Positions 17,233 through 26,188 are shown, counted from the stretch's first letter. The stretch: 64,000 nucleotides of DNA from Pseudomonas sp. Os17 (GCF_001547895.1 NZ_AP014627.1:4343501-4407500), one strand, 5' to 3'. Notes: generated from the sequence alone by a model not told the origin. Numbers and translations: made by a program.

Positions 17233-19557
17233 ATGAGCGAAGTTGATCGATATAAACCCTACAAGGGGGCGGCCGCCGGTTGGGGGGCACTGATCGCGGT
17301 GACCAGGAACTGGCTGGGCAGCGAGAACGCCTTCAAGAACATCCGCGCCATGCTCAAGACCAACCAGAACGGCGGCTTCGACTGCCCGGGCTGCGCCTGG
17401 GGCGAGTCGCCGGAAAACGGCATGGTCAAGTTCTGCGAGAACGGCGCCAAGGCGGTCAACTGGGAAGCCACCGGGCGCCTGGTGAACCCGGCGTTCTTCA
17501 ACAAGTACACGGTCTCGGCCCTGGCCGCGCAGAGCGACTACTGGCTTGAATACCAGGGCCGCCTGACCCACCCGATGCGCTACGACGCCACCCAGGACCG
17601 CTACGTGGAAACCACCTGGGACCAAGCCTTCGAGCTGATCGCCAGCCACCTCAAGGGCCTGGACTCGCCGAACCAGGCGGAGTTCTACACCTCGGGCCGG
17701 GCCAGCAACGAAGCGGCCTACCTGTACCAGCTGTTCGTGCGCGCCTATGGCACCAACAACTTTCCCGACTGCTCGAACATGTGCCACGAGGCCAGCGCCG
17801 TGGGCATGTTCGAAAGCGTCGGCGTGGGCAAGGGCACCGTGGTGTTCCATGACCTGGAAGAAGCCGACGCGATCTTCGTCATCGGCCAGAACCCCGGTAC
17901 CAACCACCCACGAATGCTCGAACCCCTGCGCGAAGCGGTGAAGCGCGGGGCCCAGGTGATCTGCTTCAACCCGCTCAAAGAGCGCGGGCTGGAACGCTTC
18001 CAGCATCCGCAACACCCGCTCGAGATGCTCACCAACGGCTCCGAACCCACCTCCTCGGCCTACTTCCGTCCGGCCCTGGGCGGCGACATGGCGGCCTTTC
18101 GCGGCATCGCCAAGTTCCTCCTGCGCTGGGAGCGCGAAGCCCTGGCCAACAACGGCGAGCCAGTGTTCGATCGGGCCTTCATCGCCGAACACACCTCGGG
18201 GCTGGACAGTTACCTGGCCGAGGTCGATGCCACGTCCTGGAACCATATCCTCGAACAGTCCGGCCTGAGCATGGCCGACATCGAACTGGCGGCGCGCATG
18301 TACCGCAAGGCCAAGCGCACCATCATGTGCTGGGCCATGGGCTTGACCCAGCACACCCACTCGGTGCCGACCATCCAGGAAGTGATCAACGTGCTGTTGC
18401 TGCGGGGCAACATCGGCCGCCCCGGCGCCGGCCTGTCGCCGGTGCGCGGCCACAGCAACGTGCAGGGCGACCGCACCATGGGCATCAACGAACTGGCGCC
18501 CAGCGAGCTGCTCGATGCCCTGGAGGCGCGCTTTGGCTTCAAGCCACCACGGGAGCACGGGCACAACACGGTGATGGCGATTTCGGCCATGGAACAGGGC
18601 CGAGCCAAGGTGTTCATCGGCCTGGGCGGCAACTTCGCCCAGGCCACCCCGGACACCCCGCGGACCCACGCCGCCCTGCGCAACTGCGAGCTCACCGTGC
18701 ACATCGCCACCAAGCTCAACCGCAGCCACCTGGTGACCGGGCGCGAGGCGCTGATCCTGCCGTGCCTGGGTCGTACCGATATCGATATCCAGGCCAACGG
18801 CCCGCAAGGCATCACCGTGGAAGACACCTTCAGCATGGTGCACATCTCCCACGGCCAGCTGAAACCCAAGTCACCGCACCTGCGCTCGGAACCGGCGATC
18901 ATCGCCGGCATTGCCAACGCCACCCTGGGCCGTCACCCCATCGACTGGCTGTGGGTGATCGAAGACTACGGGCGCATCCGCGACCTGATCGCCGACACCA
19001 TCCCCGGGTTCGAGGACTTCAATCTCAAACTGCTGAACCCCGGCGGCTTCCACCTGGGCAACGACGCCAGCCAGCGGCGCTGGAACACCGCCACCGGCAA
19101 GGCGCGCTTCATTCCCAGCGTGCTGCCGGAGCACCTGGTCAGCGCCGGGGTGCGCAAGCTCAAGGTCAAGCCGGACCTGATCCTGCAGACCATGCGTTCC
19201 CACGACCAGTACAACACCACCCTGTATGGCCTGGACGACCGCTATCGCGGGGTCTACGGCATGCGCGAGGTGCTGTTCGCCAACGAGCAGGACATTCGCC
19301 AGCTGGGCTTCGAACCGGGGCAGAAGGTCGACATCGTCTCGCTGTGGGATGACGGTCGCGAGCGTCGGGTCAGCGGTTTCACCCTGATCGCCTACGACAT
19401 TCCCGCCGGCCAATCCGCCGCCTACTACCCGGAGACCAACCCCCTGGTGCCCCTGGAGAGCTATGGCGACCGCACCTATACGCCGACGTCCAAGTTCATC
19501 GCCATCCGCCTGGAGCCGGCGGCGGCCAGCAACCTGATCCAGTCCGTCAGCGCTTGA
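17233..19557 (+). CDS. FdhF/YdeP-family molybdopterin oxidoreductase (paralog 1)
   Basis: A 774-residue molybdopterin enzyme of the FdhF/YdeP family. Start at 17233 with GGAGAAATATC upstream. Motifs: KTNQNGGFDCPGCAWGES near residue 55, FYTSGRASNEAAYLYQLF near 155, FPDCSNMCHEASAVG near 177, IGQNPGTNHPRMLEPL near 220, LLLRGNIGRPGAGLSPVRGHSNVQGDRTMG near 390-420, and the C-terminal DQYNTTLYGLDDRYRGVYGMREV plus GQSAAYYPETNPLVPLESY. E. coli YdeP is linked to acid resistance; the reaction for this family is not established. No Tat signal is present, so it acts in the cytoplasm. The bd oxidase genes follow after 127 bases, suggesting a functional link to respiration. Confidence 0.9.
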   Translation: MSEVDRYKPYKGAAAGWGALIAVTRNWLGSENAFKNIRAMLKTNQNGGFDCPGCAWGESPENGMVKFCENGAKAVNWEATGRLVNPAFFNKYTVSALAAQSDYWLEYQGRLTHPMRYDATQDRYVETTWDQAFELIASHLKGLDSPNQAEFYTSGRASNEAAYLYQLFVRAYGTNNFPDCSNMCHEASAVGMFESVGVGKGTVVFHDLEEADAIFVIGQNPGTNHPRMLEPLREAVKRGAQVICFNPLKERGLERFQHPQHPLEMLTNGSEPTSSAYFRPALGGDMAAFRGIAKFLLRWEREALANNGEPVFDRAFIAEHTSGLDSYLAEVDATSWNHILEQSGLSMADIELAARMYRKAKRTIMCWAMGLTQHTHSVPTIQEVINVLLLRGNIGRPGAGLSPVRGHSNVQGDRTMGINELAPSELLDALEARFGFKPPREHGHNTVMAISAMEQGRAKVFIGLGGNFAQATPDTPRTHAALRNCELTVHIATKLNRSHLVTGREALILPCLGRTDIDIQANGPQGITVEDTFSMVHISHGQLKPKSPHLRSEPAIIAGIANATLGRHPIDWLWVIEDYGRIRDLIADTIPGFEDFNLKLLNPGGFHLGNDASQRRWNTATGKARFIPSVLPEHLVSAGVRKLKVKPDLILQTMRSHDQYNTTLYGLDDRYRGVYGMREVLFANEQDIRQLGFEPGQKVDIVSLWDDGRERRVSGFTLIAYDIPAGQSAAYYPETNPLVPLESYGDRTYTPTSKFIAIRLEPAAASNLIQSVSA

Positions 19558-19684
19558 CCCGGCCGGGGCGGCCAATGCGCCGCTCCAGCCTGCCCCGCGC
19601 AGCCTTCTGCCGTACGCCGCGAACCCTGGTTCACGGCGGCGGCCGGCGCCTGCCCGGGCCCCCAGCCATCACGAGGGTTTCGTC

Positions 19685-21106
19685 ATGTTTCATCTACAGG
19701 CGCTCGACCTGGCACGCATCCAGTTTGCGTTCACGGTCTCGTTCCACATCATCTTTCCCGCCATCACCATCGGCCTGGCCAGTTTCCTGGCAGTGCTCGA
19801 AGGGTTGTGGCTCAAGACCCACAACAACACCTACAAGGACCTGTATCACTTCTGGTCGAAGATCTTCGCCGTCAACTTCGGCATGGGCGTGGTCTCCGGC
19901 CTGGTCATGGCCTATGAATTCGGCACCAACTGGAGCCGCTTCTCGGACTTCGCCGGAAGCATCACCGGGCCCTTGCTGACCTACGAGGTGCTGACCGCGT
20001 TCTTCCTGGAGGCGGGCTTTCTCGGGGTCATGCTGTTCGGCTGGAACCGGGTCGGCCGCGGGCTGCACTTCTTCGCCACGGTGATGGTGGCCATCGGCAC
20101 CCTGATCTCGACCTTCTGGATCCTCGCCTCCAACAGCTGGATGCAGACGCCCCAGGGCTTCTCCATCGTCGACGGGCGGATCATGCCCATGGACTGGCTG
20201 GCGATCGTGTTCAACCCGTCGTTCCCCTTCCGCCTGATGCACATGGCGATCGCCGCCTTTGTCGCCACGGCGTTCTTCGTCGGCTCCAGCGCCGCCTGGC
20301 ACCTGCTGCGGGGCAATAACACGCCGCCGGTGCGCAAAATGCTGTCGATGGCGCTGTGGATGGCGCTGATCGTGGCGCCGATCCAGGCGGTGGTCGGTGA
20401 CGCCCATGGCCTCAATACCCTGGAACATCAACCGGCGAAGATCGCCGCCATCGAAGGCCACTGGGAAAACCACGGCAACGAGGCGTCGCCCCTGGTGCTG
20501 TTCGGCATTCCCAACATGGACACGGAGAAAACCGACTACGCCGTGGAAGTGCCCTACCTGGGCAGCCTGATCCTGACCCACAGCCTGGACAAGCAGATCC
20601 CCGCGCTCAAGAGCTTCCCCAGGGAAGACCGGCCCAACTCGGCCATTGTGTTCTTCAGCTTCCGCATCATGGCCGGGCTGGGCATGTTGATGATCCTCAC
20701 CGGGGCGCTGGGCCTGCTGCTGCGGCGCAACGGCGCGCTGTACCGCAACCGCCTGTTCCTGCGCCTGGTGCTGTGGATGGGCCCCAGTGGCCTGATCGCC
20801 CTGCTGGCGGGCTGGATCACCACCGAAGTCGGGCGCCAGCCCTGGGTGGTGTACGGCCTGCTGCGCACCAGCGACGCCGCGTCCAACCACAGCGTGGCGC
20901 AGTTGAGCATCTCCCTGGCGCTGTTCGTGGCGATCTACTTCTCGGTGTTCGCGGTGGGCATCGGCTACATGATGAAGCTGGTGCGCAAGGGCCCGCAGCC
21001 CCATCACGAGCATCCGCCGAGCGGCCCTGCCGGCCAGGAGCCGACCCCGCGCCGTCCGCTGTCCGCGATCGCCGAGACCTTTGCGTCCAGCGACCACCAC
21101 CACTGA
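19685..21106 (+). CDS. cydA: Cytochrome bd-type quinol oxidase subunit I
   Basis: A 473-residue subunit carrying the haems of a bd-type (in Pseudomonas often called cyanide-insensitive, CioA) quinol oxidase. Typical start LDLARIQFAFTVSFHIIFPAITIGLA, then FWSKIFAVNFGMGVVSGLVMAYEFGTNW with conserved Glu/His positions, LEAGFLGVMLFGWNRVG, QTPQGF, and GWITTEVGRQPWVVYGLLRTSDA near the C-terminus. The quinol loop is of the short type. The C-terminal tail is Pro-, His- and Ser-rich. GAGGG lies 8 bases before the ATG. The protein lies in the inner membrane with CydB. Confidence 0.96.
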   Translation: MFHLQALDLARIQFAFTVSFHIIFPAITIGLASFLAVLEGLWLKTHNNTYKDLYHFWSKIFAVNFGMGVVSGLVMAYEFGTNWSRFSDFAGSITGPLLTYEVLTAFFLEAGFLGVMLFGWNRVGRGLHFFATVMVAIGTLISTFWILASNSWMQTPQGFSIVDGRIMPMDWLAIVFNPSFPFRLMHMAIAAFVATAFFVGSSAAWHLLRGNNTPPVRKMLSMALWMALIVAPIQAVVGDAHGLNTLEHQPAKIAAIEGHWENHGNEASPLVLFGIPNMDTEKTDYAVEVPYLGSLILTHSLDKQIPALKSFPREDRPNSAIVFFSFRIMAGLGMLMILTGALGLLLRRNGALYRNRLFLRLVLWMGPSGLIALLAGWITTEVGRQPWVVYGLLRTSDAASNHSVAQLSISLALFVAIYFSVFAVGIGYMMKLVRKGPQPHHEHPPSGPAGQEPTPRRPLSAIAETFASSDHHH

Positions 21107-21122
21107 AACAAGGGATATCGAC

Positions 21123-22139
21123 ATGACGATTCAAGGCATAGACCTGTCGTTGATCTGGGGCGTGATCATTGCCTTCGGGGTGATGATGTACGTGATCATG
21201 GACGGCTTCGACCTGGGGCTGGGGATTCTCTTTCCGCTGATCCCCGACGCCCGGGAACGGGACGTGATGATGAACACCGTGGCCCCGGTCTGGGACGGTA
21301 ACGAAACCTGGCTGATCCTCGGTGGCGCGGCGCTGTATGGGGCCTTCCCCCTGGCCTATTCGGTGATCCTCGAAGCCCTGTACTTGCCGCTGATCTTCAT
21401 GCTGGCGGGGCTGATCTTCCGAGGCGTGGCCTTCGAGTTCCGCTTCAAGGCCAGCCCCGAGCGGCGGCACGTCTGGGACTGGGCCTTTATCGGCGGCTCG
21501 CTGCTGGCGACCCTGTGCCAGGGCATCGTGATCGGCACTTACATTTCCGGCATCCCGGTGCTCAACCGGCAGTTCGCCGGCGGCGCCCTGGACTGGCTGG
21601 CGCCCTTCCCGCTGTTTTGCGGCCTGGGGCTGATCGTGGCCTACGCGCTGCTGGGCAGCACCTGGCTGCTGGTCAAGACCGAGGGCATGCTCGAAGCGCG
21701 CATGCGCCACTACACCCGGCCCCTGGCGTTCGCGCTGATGGCGGTGGTGGCGGTGCTCTGCGTCTGGACCCCGGTGCTGCACCCGGAGATTGCCACCCGC
21801 TGGTTCAGCCATGCCCATATCGTGATCTTCGGTGTGCTGCTGGTGCTGGGTCTGCTGGCGTTATGCGGGCTGCTGGGCACTTTGCGCCAGCATCATTCCC
21901 ACTGGCCGTTCGTGTTCACCCTGGTGCTGGTGTTCCTCGGCTACATCGGCCTGGCATTCAGTATCTGGCCGAACATCGTGCCGCCGTCCATCAGCCTGTG
22001 GGACGCGGCATCGCCCCTGACCAGCCAGCTGTTCATCCTGATCGGCACCCTGTTCATCCTGCCGATCATCCTGATGTACACCTGCTGGAGCTACTACGTG
22101 TTCCGCGGCAAAGTGAGGATTGGCGATGGCTACCATTGA
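21123..22139 (+). CDS. cydB: Cytochrome bd-type quinol oxidase subunit II
   Basis: A 338-residue membrane partner of CydA. Signatures: YVIMDGFDLGLGILFPLIPDARERD near residue 22, NTVAPVWDGNETWLILGGAALYGAFPLAY near 50-80, and FRGVAFEFRFKAS. About eight or nine transmembrane helices are evident. It starts 16 bases after cydA (start at 21123 preferred over an in-frame position inside cydA) and overlaps the following 43-residue gene by 14 bases. Confidence 0.96.
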   Translation: MTIQGIDLSLIWGVIIAFGVMMYVIMDGFDLGLGILFPLIPDARERDVMMNTVAPVWDGNETWLILGGAALYGAFPLAYSVILEALYLPLIFMLAGLIFRGVAFEFRFKASPERRHVWDWAFIGGSLLATLCQGIVIGTYISGIPVLNRQFAGGALDWLAPFPLFCGLGLIVAYALLGSTWLLVKTEGMLEARMRHYTRPLAFALMAVVAVLCVWTPVLHPEIATRWFSHAHIVIFGVLLVLGLLALCGLLGTLRQHHSHWPFVFTLVLVFLGYIGLAFSIWPNIVPPSISLWDAASPLTSQLFILIGTLFILPIILMYTCWSYYVFRGKVRIGDGYH

Positions 22140-22257
22140 TCGGGCAAAGCCCCTGCCCTGGCACAGGACGGTGGCGCAACTGAGCCTGCTGTTCATCGGC
22201 GCCCTGCTGATGCTCGCCTGCAGCGGCGCACTGATGCTGGAGCTGGCCCATGGATAA
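22126..22257 (+). CDS. 43-residue single-pass membrane protein in the cyd operon
   Basis: A tiny frame beginning inside the end of cydB and overlapping the next gene: MATIDRAKPLPWHRTVAQ, then one hydrophobic helix (LSLLFIGALLMLACSGALML) and a short tail. Overlap with both neighbours and the clean single-helix design argue for a translated accessory subunit, comparable in size to CydX-type proteins of bd oxidases. I do not recognise a named family. Confidence 0.6.
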   Translation: MATIDRAKPLPWHRTVAQLSLLFIGALLMLACSGALMLELAHG

Positions 22258-22405
22258 ACTCACCACCCCCCCCGCGCAACCGGCACCCGGCTGGCAGCGC
22301 CTGCTGTGGATGCTCGGCATCTGGCTGGCCAGCGTCATCGGCCTGGGGCTGGTGGCCGGCCTGCTGCGCCTGCTGATGCAGGCCGCCGGCATGCACAGCC
22401 ACTGA
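22250..22405 (+). CDS. DUF2474 small membrane protein of the cyd operon
   Basis: A 51-residue protein with one membrane helix and the DUF2474 pattern: WQRLLWMLGIWLASVIGLGL followed by LLRLLMQAAGM. DUF2474 proteins typically sit directly after cydAB in Pseudomonas and are thought to associate with the oxidase. It overlaps the preceding small gene by 8 bases and is followed by a terminator. Confidence 0.85.
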   Translation: MDKLTTPPAQPAPGWQRLLWMLGIWLASVIGLGLVAGLLRLLMQAAGMHSH

Positions 22406-22424
22406 TAATTGCCGGTCCCCCCTG

Positions 22425-22457
22425 AAACCCCGGCCCGCAGCAGCGGGCCGGGGTTTT
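22425..22457 (+). terminator. Rho-independent terminator after the cyd operon
   Basis: aaaccccggcccgc and gcgggccggggtttt form a strong hairpin with a short loop and a TTTT tail, 20 bases after the DUF2474 stop. It can also serve the DyP peroxidase gene arriving from the other strand. Confidence 0.85.
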
Positions 22458-22461
22458 GCGG

Positions 22462-23436
22462 TTATTGGCCGGTCGGCGCGCGCTCGGCCAGCTGTTCCAG
22501 CAGATCGGCGGAAGGCACGAAGAACAGCCCGCCGGTGACGGCCGTGCTGAAGTCCAGCAGGCGATCGTAGTTGCCCGCCGGGCGCCCGACGAACATGTTT
22601 TCCAGCATCTGCTCCACCGGCCGTGGCGAACGCGCGTAGCCGATGAAGTAGGTGCCAAATTCCCCGGCGCCCGGACGGCCAAAGGGCATGTTGTCGCGCA
22701 GGATCTTCACCTCCTCGCCGTTCTCTTCCAGGGTGGTCAGGGAACTGTGGGAGCAGCTGGGTTTCACCGATTCGTCGAGTTCGATGTCCGACAGCTTGGT
22801 GCGGCCGATGATGCGTTCCTGGGCTTCCACCGTCAGCGCGTTCCAGGCCGTCATGTTGTGCAGGTATTTCTGCACCAGCACGTAGCTGCCGTTGCAGAAC
22901 GACGGGTCTTCGTCGCCGATCAGGGTGAAATCCACCGCCTCGCGGCCTTCCGGGTTCTCGGTGCCGTCGACGAAGCCGACCATGCTGCGCATGTCGAAAT
23001 AGCGGAAGCCCTGGACCTCGTCCACCACCGTGACTGCGTCGCCCAGGGGCTTGAGCAGTTGCGTGGCCAGCTCGAAGCACAGGTCCATCTGCTCGGCGCG
23101 GATGTGCAGCAACAGGTCGCCGGGGGTCGACGGCGCGCGCCGGCCCTCCACGCCCACCTCAATGAAGGGGTGCAGCGACGCCGGACGCGGGCCAGCGAAC
23201 AGCCGGTCCCAGGCGGCGGAGCCAAAGCCGCAGACACAGGACAGATTGCCCCCCGGCACGCGCTTGCCCACCGAGCGGGTCAGCGCGGCGACGTCGGCGC
23301 ACCACTCGCGCAGGGTGTGCGCGGCAGCGGCGCCGGGGGCCAGGGTGGCGACGATGAAAATTGCACTGCGGGTGATGGGGTTGCAGATGGCTTGTGGCTC
23401 GGGCTTGCGCTCGGCCAGGGAGGAAGACTGGGTCAT
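22462..23436 (-). CDS. DyP-type haem peroxidase
   Basis: A 324-residue dye-decolorising peroxidase. The family signature GFVDGTENPEG, with the catalytic Asp, lies near residue 145; the distal Arg and proximal His regions are represented by SSLTTLEENGEEVKILRDNMPFG and the C-terminal FGTYFIGYARSPRPVEQML. No signal peptide is seen, so it is cytoplasmic or packaged (some type B DyPs are encapsulin cargo, but no encapsulin gene is here). Start taken at the ATG at 23436; a GTG at 23448 would add four residues. It oxidises aromatic substrates with hydrogen peroxide. Confidence 0.93.
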   Translation of the reverse strand: MTQSSSLAERKPEPQAICNPITRSAIFIVATLAPGAAAAHTLREWCADVAALTRSVGKRVPGGNLSCVCGFGSAAWDRLFAGPRPASLHPFIEVGVEGRRAPSTPGDLLLHIRAEQMDLCFELATQLLKPLGDAVTVVDEVQGFRYFDMRSMVGFVDGTENPEGREAVDFTLIGDEDPSFCNGSYVLVQKYLHNMTAWNALTVEAQERIIGRTKLSDIELDESVKPSCSHSSLTTLEENGEEVKILRDNMPFGRPGAGEFGTYFIGYARSPRPVEQMLENMFVGRPAGNYDRLLDFSTAVTGGLFFVPSADLLEQLAERAPTGQ

Positions 23437-23508
23437 TGTGGGGTCCACGGGCTGCGGTCGGAAAAGTCACCGACAGGAAATTAGCAGATTGTGGCGGTGG
23501 TTAGGGAA

Positions 23509-23742
23509 GCAGCTGCAAGCGGTGAGCTGCCAGCCGCAAGCTGTTTGCATCAGTTCTTGCGGCCTCCGGGTTGCCGCCAGCTGCGAGGCTGAACAAACAA
23601 GCAGCTGCAAGCGGCAAGCTTCCAGCCACAAGCTGTTTGCAGCAGTTCTTGCGGCCGCTGGGTTGCCGCCAGTTGTGAGGCTGAACAAACAAGCAGCTGT
23701 AAGCGGCAAGCTGTCAGCCACCAGCTGTGAGGTTGAACAAAC
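23509..23742. repeat. 92-bp tandem repeat, 2.5 copies
   Basis: Units start at 23509, 23601 and 23693, exactly 92 bases apart; the third is internally deleted. Each starts gcagctgcaagcgg and ends aggctgaacaaacaa, and units 1 and 2 differ at about ten positions. Units contain further inverted aagcggcaagctg motifs. They give apparent short reading frames on both strands, which I regard as artefacts. The 466-base gap 23437-23902 is made of this array plus the REP block that follows. Confidence 0.85.
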
Positions 23743-23763
23743 CTTGTGACAAGAGCGCTTACT

Positions 23764-23892
23764 GTGGCGAGGGAGCTTGCTCCCGCTGGAAGGCGCAGCC
23801 TTCCCAATGCCTGAGTCCCCTTCCTATCAGGCAGACCGCAGATTCAGGTTTTACGGCCGCTGCGCGTCCGAGCGGGAGCGAGCTCCCTCGCC
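23764..23892. repeat. BIME-like block bounded by inverted REP motifs
   Basis: The block begins with ggcgagggagcttgctcccgc and ends with the inverted cgggagcgagctccctcgcc. Its reverse complement follows the same order as the block at 13434-13560: REP core, cgcagcggccg, acctgaatc, a tgggaaggctgcgccttcca palindrome. It is therefore another copy of one dispersed composite repeat. Confidence 0.85.
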
Positions 23893-23902
23893 CATTGCCG
23901 GG

Positions 23903-26188
23903 TCAGGAGGCGGCGCTGCCCAAGGTCGAGCGCAAGACCCGCACCGGCACCGATTTGTAGGACGGCGTGCCGCTGTCCACATCCAGGTAGTCCAGGGGCA
24001 CCAGGCGGTTGGCCTCGGGGTAATAGGCGCCCACAGTGCCCGGGGCGATCTTGTACTCGATGGCGGTGATGTTTTCGTAGCGCAGCCGCCGCCCGCCGAT
24101 GACCGTCTCGATGTCCACCAGGTCACCGTGGGCCAGGCCACGGGCGGCCAGATCCCCGGGGCTGATGAACAGCACGTCGCGACGGCCGAAGACCCCGCGA
24201 TAGCGGTCGTCCAAGGCGTAGATGGTGGTGTTGTACTGGTCGTGGCTGCGCAGGGTGATCAGCCGCAGGACATCGGCGCCGTCCACTTCCTTGTCCTCGT
24301 GCAGCCCGGGGAAGACGAAGAACTCGGCCTTGCCCGAGGGGGTCAGCCATTGCCGCTGGGCCGCCGCCAGGGGCATGCGGAAGCCGCCGGGCACGCGGAT
24401 CCGGGCGTTGTAGTCGTCGAAGCCGGGCACCGTCTGTTCGATCAGGTCGCGGATCTTGTCGTAGTCGGCCACCAGTTCCAGCCAGGGCACGCGGCTGTCG
24501 GGCAGCGTGGCCTTGGCCATGCCGGCGACAATCGCCGGTTCCGAGAGCAGAAGCGGCGACGCCGGGGTCAGCTTGCCCGCCGAGGCGTGGACCATGGACA
24601 TCGAATCCTCCACGGTGATGGCCTGGCGCAGGCCGTCCTGCAGGTCCAGCTCGGTGCGGCCCAGGCAGGGCAGGATGAAGGTCTCCTTGGCCACCAGCAA
24701 ATGGCTGCGGTTGAGCTTGGTGGCCACGTGCACGCTCAGGTCGAGCCGGCTCATGGCCGGGAAGCACTGGCCCGGGTCCGGCAGGGCCACGGCGAAGTTG
24801 CCCCCCAGGCACAGCAGCGCCTTGGCCCTGCCGTCGATCATCGCCTGCATGGCCTGCACCGCATCGTGGCCATGGGCCGAAGGCGGCGTGAAGCCGAAGG
24901 TCTGCTGGAGCTTGTCGAGAAAGGCCTGCGTCGGCTTCTCGGTGATGCCCACGGTGCGGTTGCCCTGGACGTTGGAATGGCCGCGCAACGGACAGATGCC
25001 GGCCCCCGGCTTGCCCAGGTTGCCGCGCAGCATCAGCAGGTCGCAAATCAGGCGCACATTGGCCGTGCCTTCGTTGTGCTGGGTGATGCCCATGCCGTAG
25101 GTGACGATGGTGGCATTGGACTTGGCGTAGGCTGCGGCGACCATTTCCAGGTCCGCCTGGTGCAGGCCGCTGGCCTGCTCGATGTCCGCCCAGGCGGTGG
25201 CGTGCAGGTCCGCCGCCAGGGCCTCGAAGCCCTGGGTGTGCTCGGCGATGAACTCATGGTCCAGCACCTGCCCGAGGCTGTCCTCCAGGGCCAGCAGGGC
25301 CTTCATGATGCCCTTGATCGCCGCCGCATCGCCGCCGGCCTTGACCTGGAAGTAGGACGAAGCGATGCGGGTCGAGCCGTAGGTGGCCATCTCCACCATG
25401 TTCTGCGGGTCGGCAAAGCGCTCCAGGGCGCGCTCGCGCAGCGGATTGAAGACCATGATCGGCACCTTGCGCCGCGAGGCTTCATGCAGGGTGCCCATCA
25501 TCCGCGGGTGGTTGGTGCCCGGGTTGTGGCCGATGGAAATGATCAGCTCGCAGAGATCGAAATCCTCCAGGGACACCGTGCCCTTGCCGATGCCGATCGA
25601 GCGCGGCAAACCGACGCTGGTGGGTTCGTGGCACATGTTCGAGCAGTCGGGGAAGTTGTTGCTGCCGTATTCCCGAGCGAACAGCTGGTACAGGTAGGCC
25701 GCTTCGTTGGAGGCGCGGCCGGAGGTGTAGAACTCCACCTGCTCGGGCTGCAGGCCCCGCAGGATCTGGCCAATACGCTCGAACGCCGCCTGCCACGCCA
25801 GCGGCTTGAAGGTATCGCTGGCGCGGTCATAGACCAGGGGCTCGGTGAGGCGGCCCAGGTCTTCGAGCTGATAGTCGGAACGCTGCAGCAGCGAGGTCAG
25901 CGGATGCTCGGCGAAGAAGGCCGGGGTCACCCGCTTGTTGGTGGCTTCCCAGGTCACCGCCTTGGCGCCGTTTTCACAGAACTGGAAGGTCGACTTGTGC
26001 TCCTTGTCGGGCCAGGCGCAGCCCGGGCAGTCAAAGCCATCGGGCTGGTTGGTGCGCATCAGGGTCAGGGGCGCCTTGAGCGCGTCCATCTGTTCGCGCA
26101 CCGCCGTGGCGGTAGCCTTGAGCGCGCCCCAGCCACCGGCGGGACCATCGTAGTTGCGGATTCCGGGAACCTTGCGTCGAGTGCTCAT
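23903..26188 (-). CDS. FdhF/YdeP-family molybdopterin oxidoreductase (paralog 2)
   Basis: A 761-residue paralog of the protein at 17233, sharing GFDCPGCAWPDKE near residue 55, FYTSGRASNEAAYLYQLF, FPDCSNMCHEPTSVG, IGHNPGTNHPRMMGTL, LRGNLGKPGAGICPLRGHSNVQGNRTVG and HDQYNTTIYALDDRYRGVFGRRDV. Start at 26188 (MSTRRKVPGIRNYDG) with GGAGCG upstream; earlier in-frame residues are spurious. The protein is soluble with no Tat signal. It stands alone with no oxidase neighbour, unlike paralog 1. The reaction is not known; it should need MobA and FdhD from this region. Confidence 0.9.
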   Translation of the reverse strand: MSTRRKVPGIRNYDGPAGGWGALKATATAVREQMDALKAPLTLMRTNQPDGFDCPGCAWPDKEHKSTFQFCENGAKAVTWEATNKRVTPAFFAEHPLTSLLQRSDYQLEDLGRLTEPLVYDRASDTFKPLAWQAAFERIGQILRGLQPEQVEFYTSGRASNEAAYLYQLFAREYGSNNFPDCSNMCHEPTSVGLPRSIGIGKGTVSLEDFDLCELIISIGHNPGTNHPRMMGTLHEASRRKVPIMVFNPLRERALERFADPQNMVEMATYGSTRIASSYFQVKAGGDAAAIKGIMKALLALEDSLGQVLDHEFIAEHTQGFEALAADLHATAWADIEQASGLHQADLEMVAAAYAKSNATIVTYGMGITQHNEGTANVRLICDLLMLRGNLGKPGAGICPLRGHSNVQGNRTVGITEKPTQAFLDKLQQTFGFTPPSAHGHDAVQAMQAMIDGRAKALLCLGGNFAVALPDPGQCFPAMSRLDLSVHVATKLNRSHLLVAKETFILPCLGRTELDLQDGLRQAITVEDSMSMVHASAGKLTPASPLLLSEPAIVAGMAKATLPDSRVPWLELVADYDKIRDLIEQTVPGFDDYNARIRVPGGFRMPLAAAQRQWLTPSGKAEFFVFPGLHEDKEVDGADVLRLITLRSHDQYNTTIYALDDRYRGVFGRRDVLFISPGDLAARGLAHGDLVDIETVIGGRRLRYENITAIEYKIAPGTVGAYYPEANRLVPLDYLDVDSGTPSYKSVPVRVLRSTLGSAAS

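Noticed and set aside
23467..23960. Short frames within the 92-bp tandem repeats and REP block
   Set aside because: They arise from repeat periodicity (92 is not a multiple of 3, so the array is read in shifting frames) and lack ribosome binding sites.
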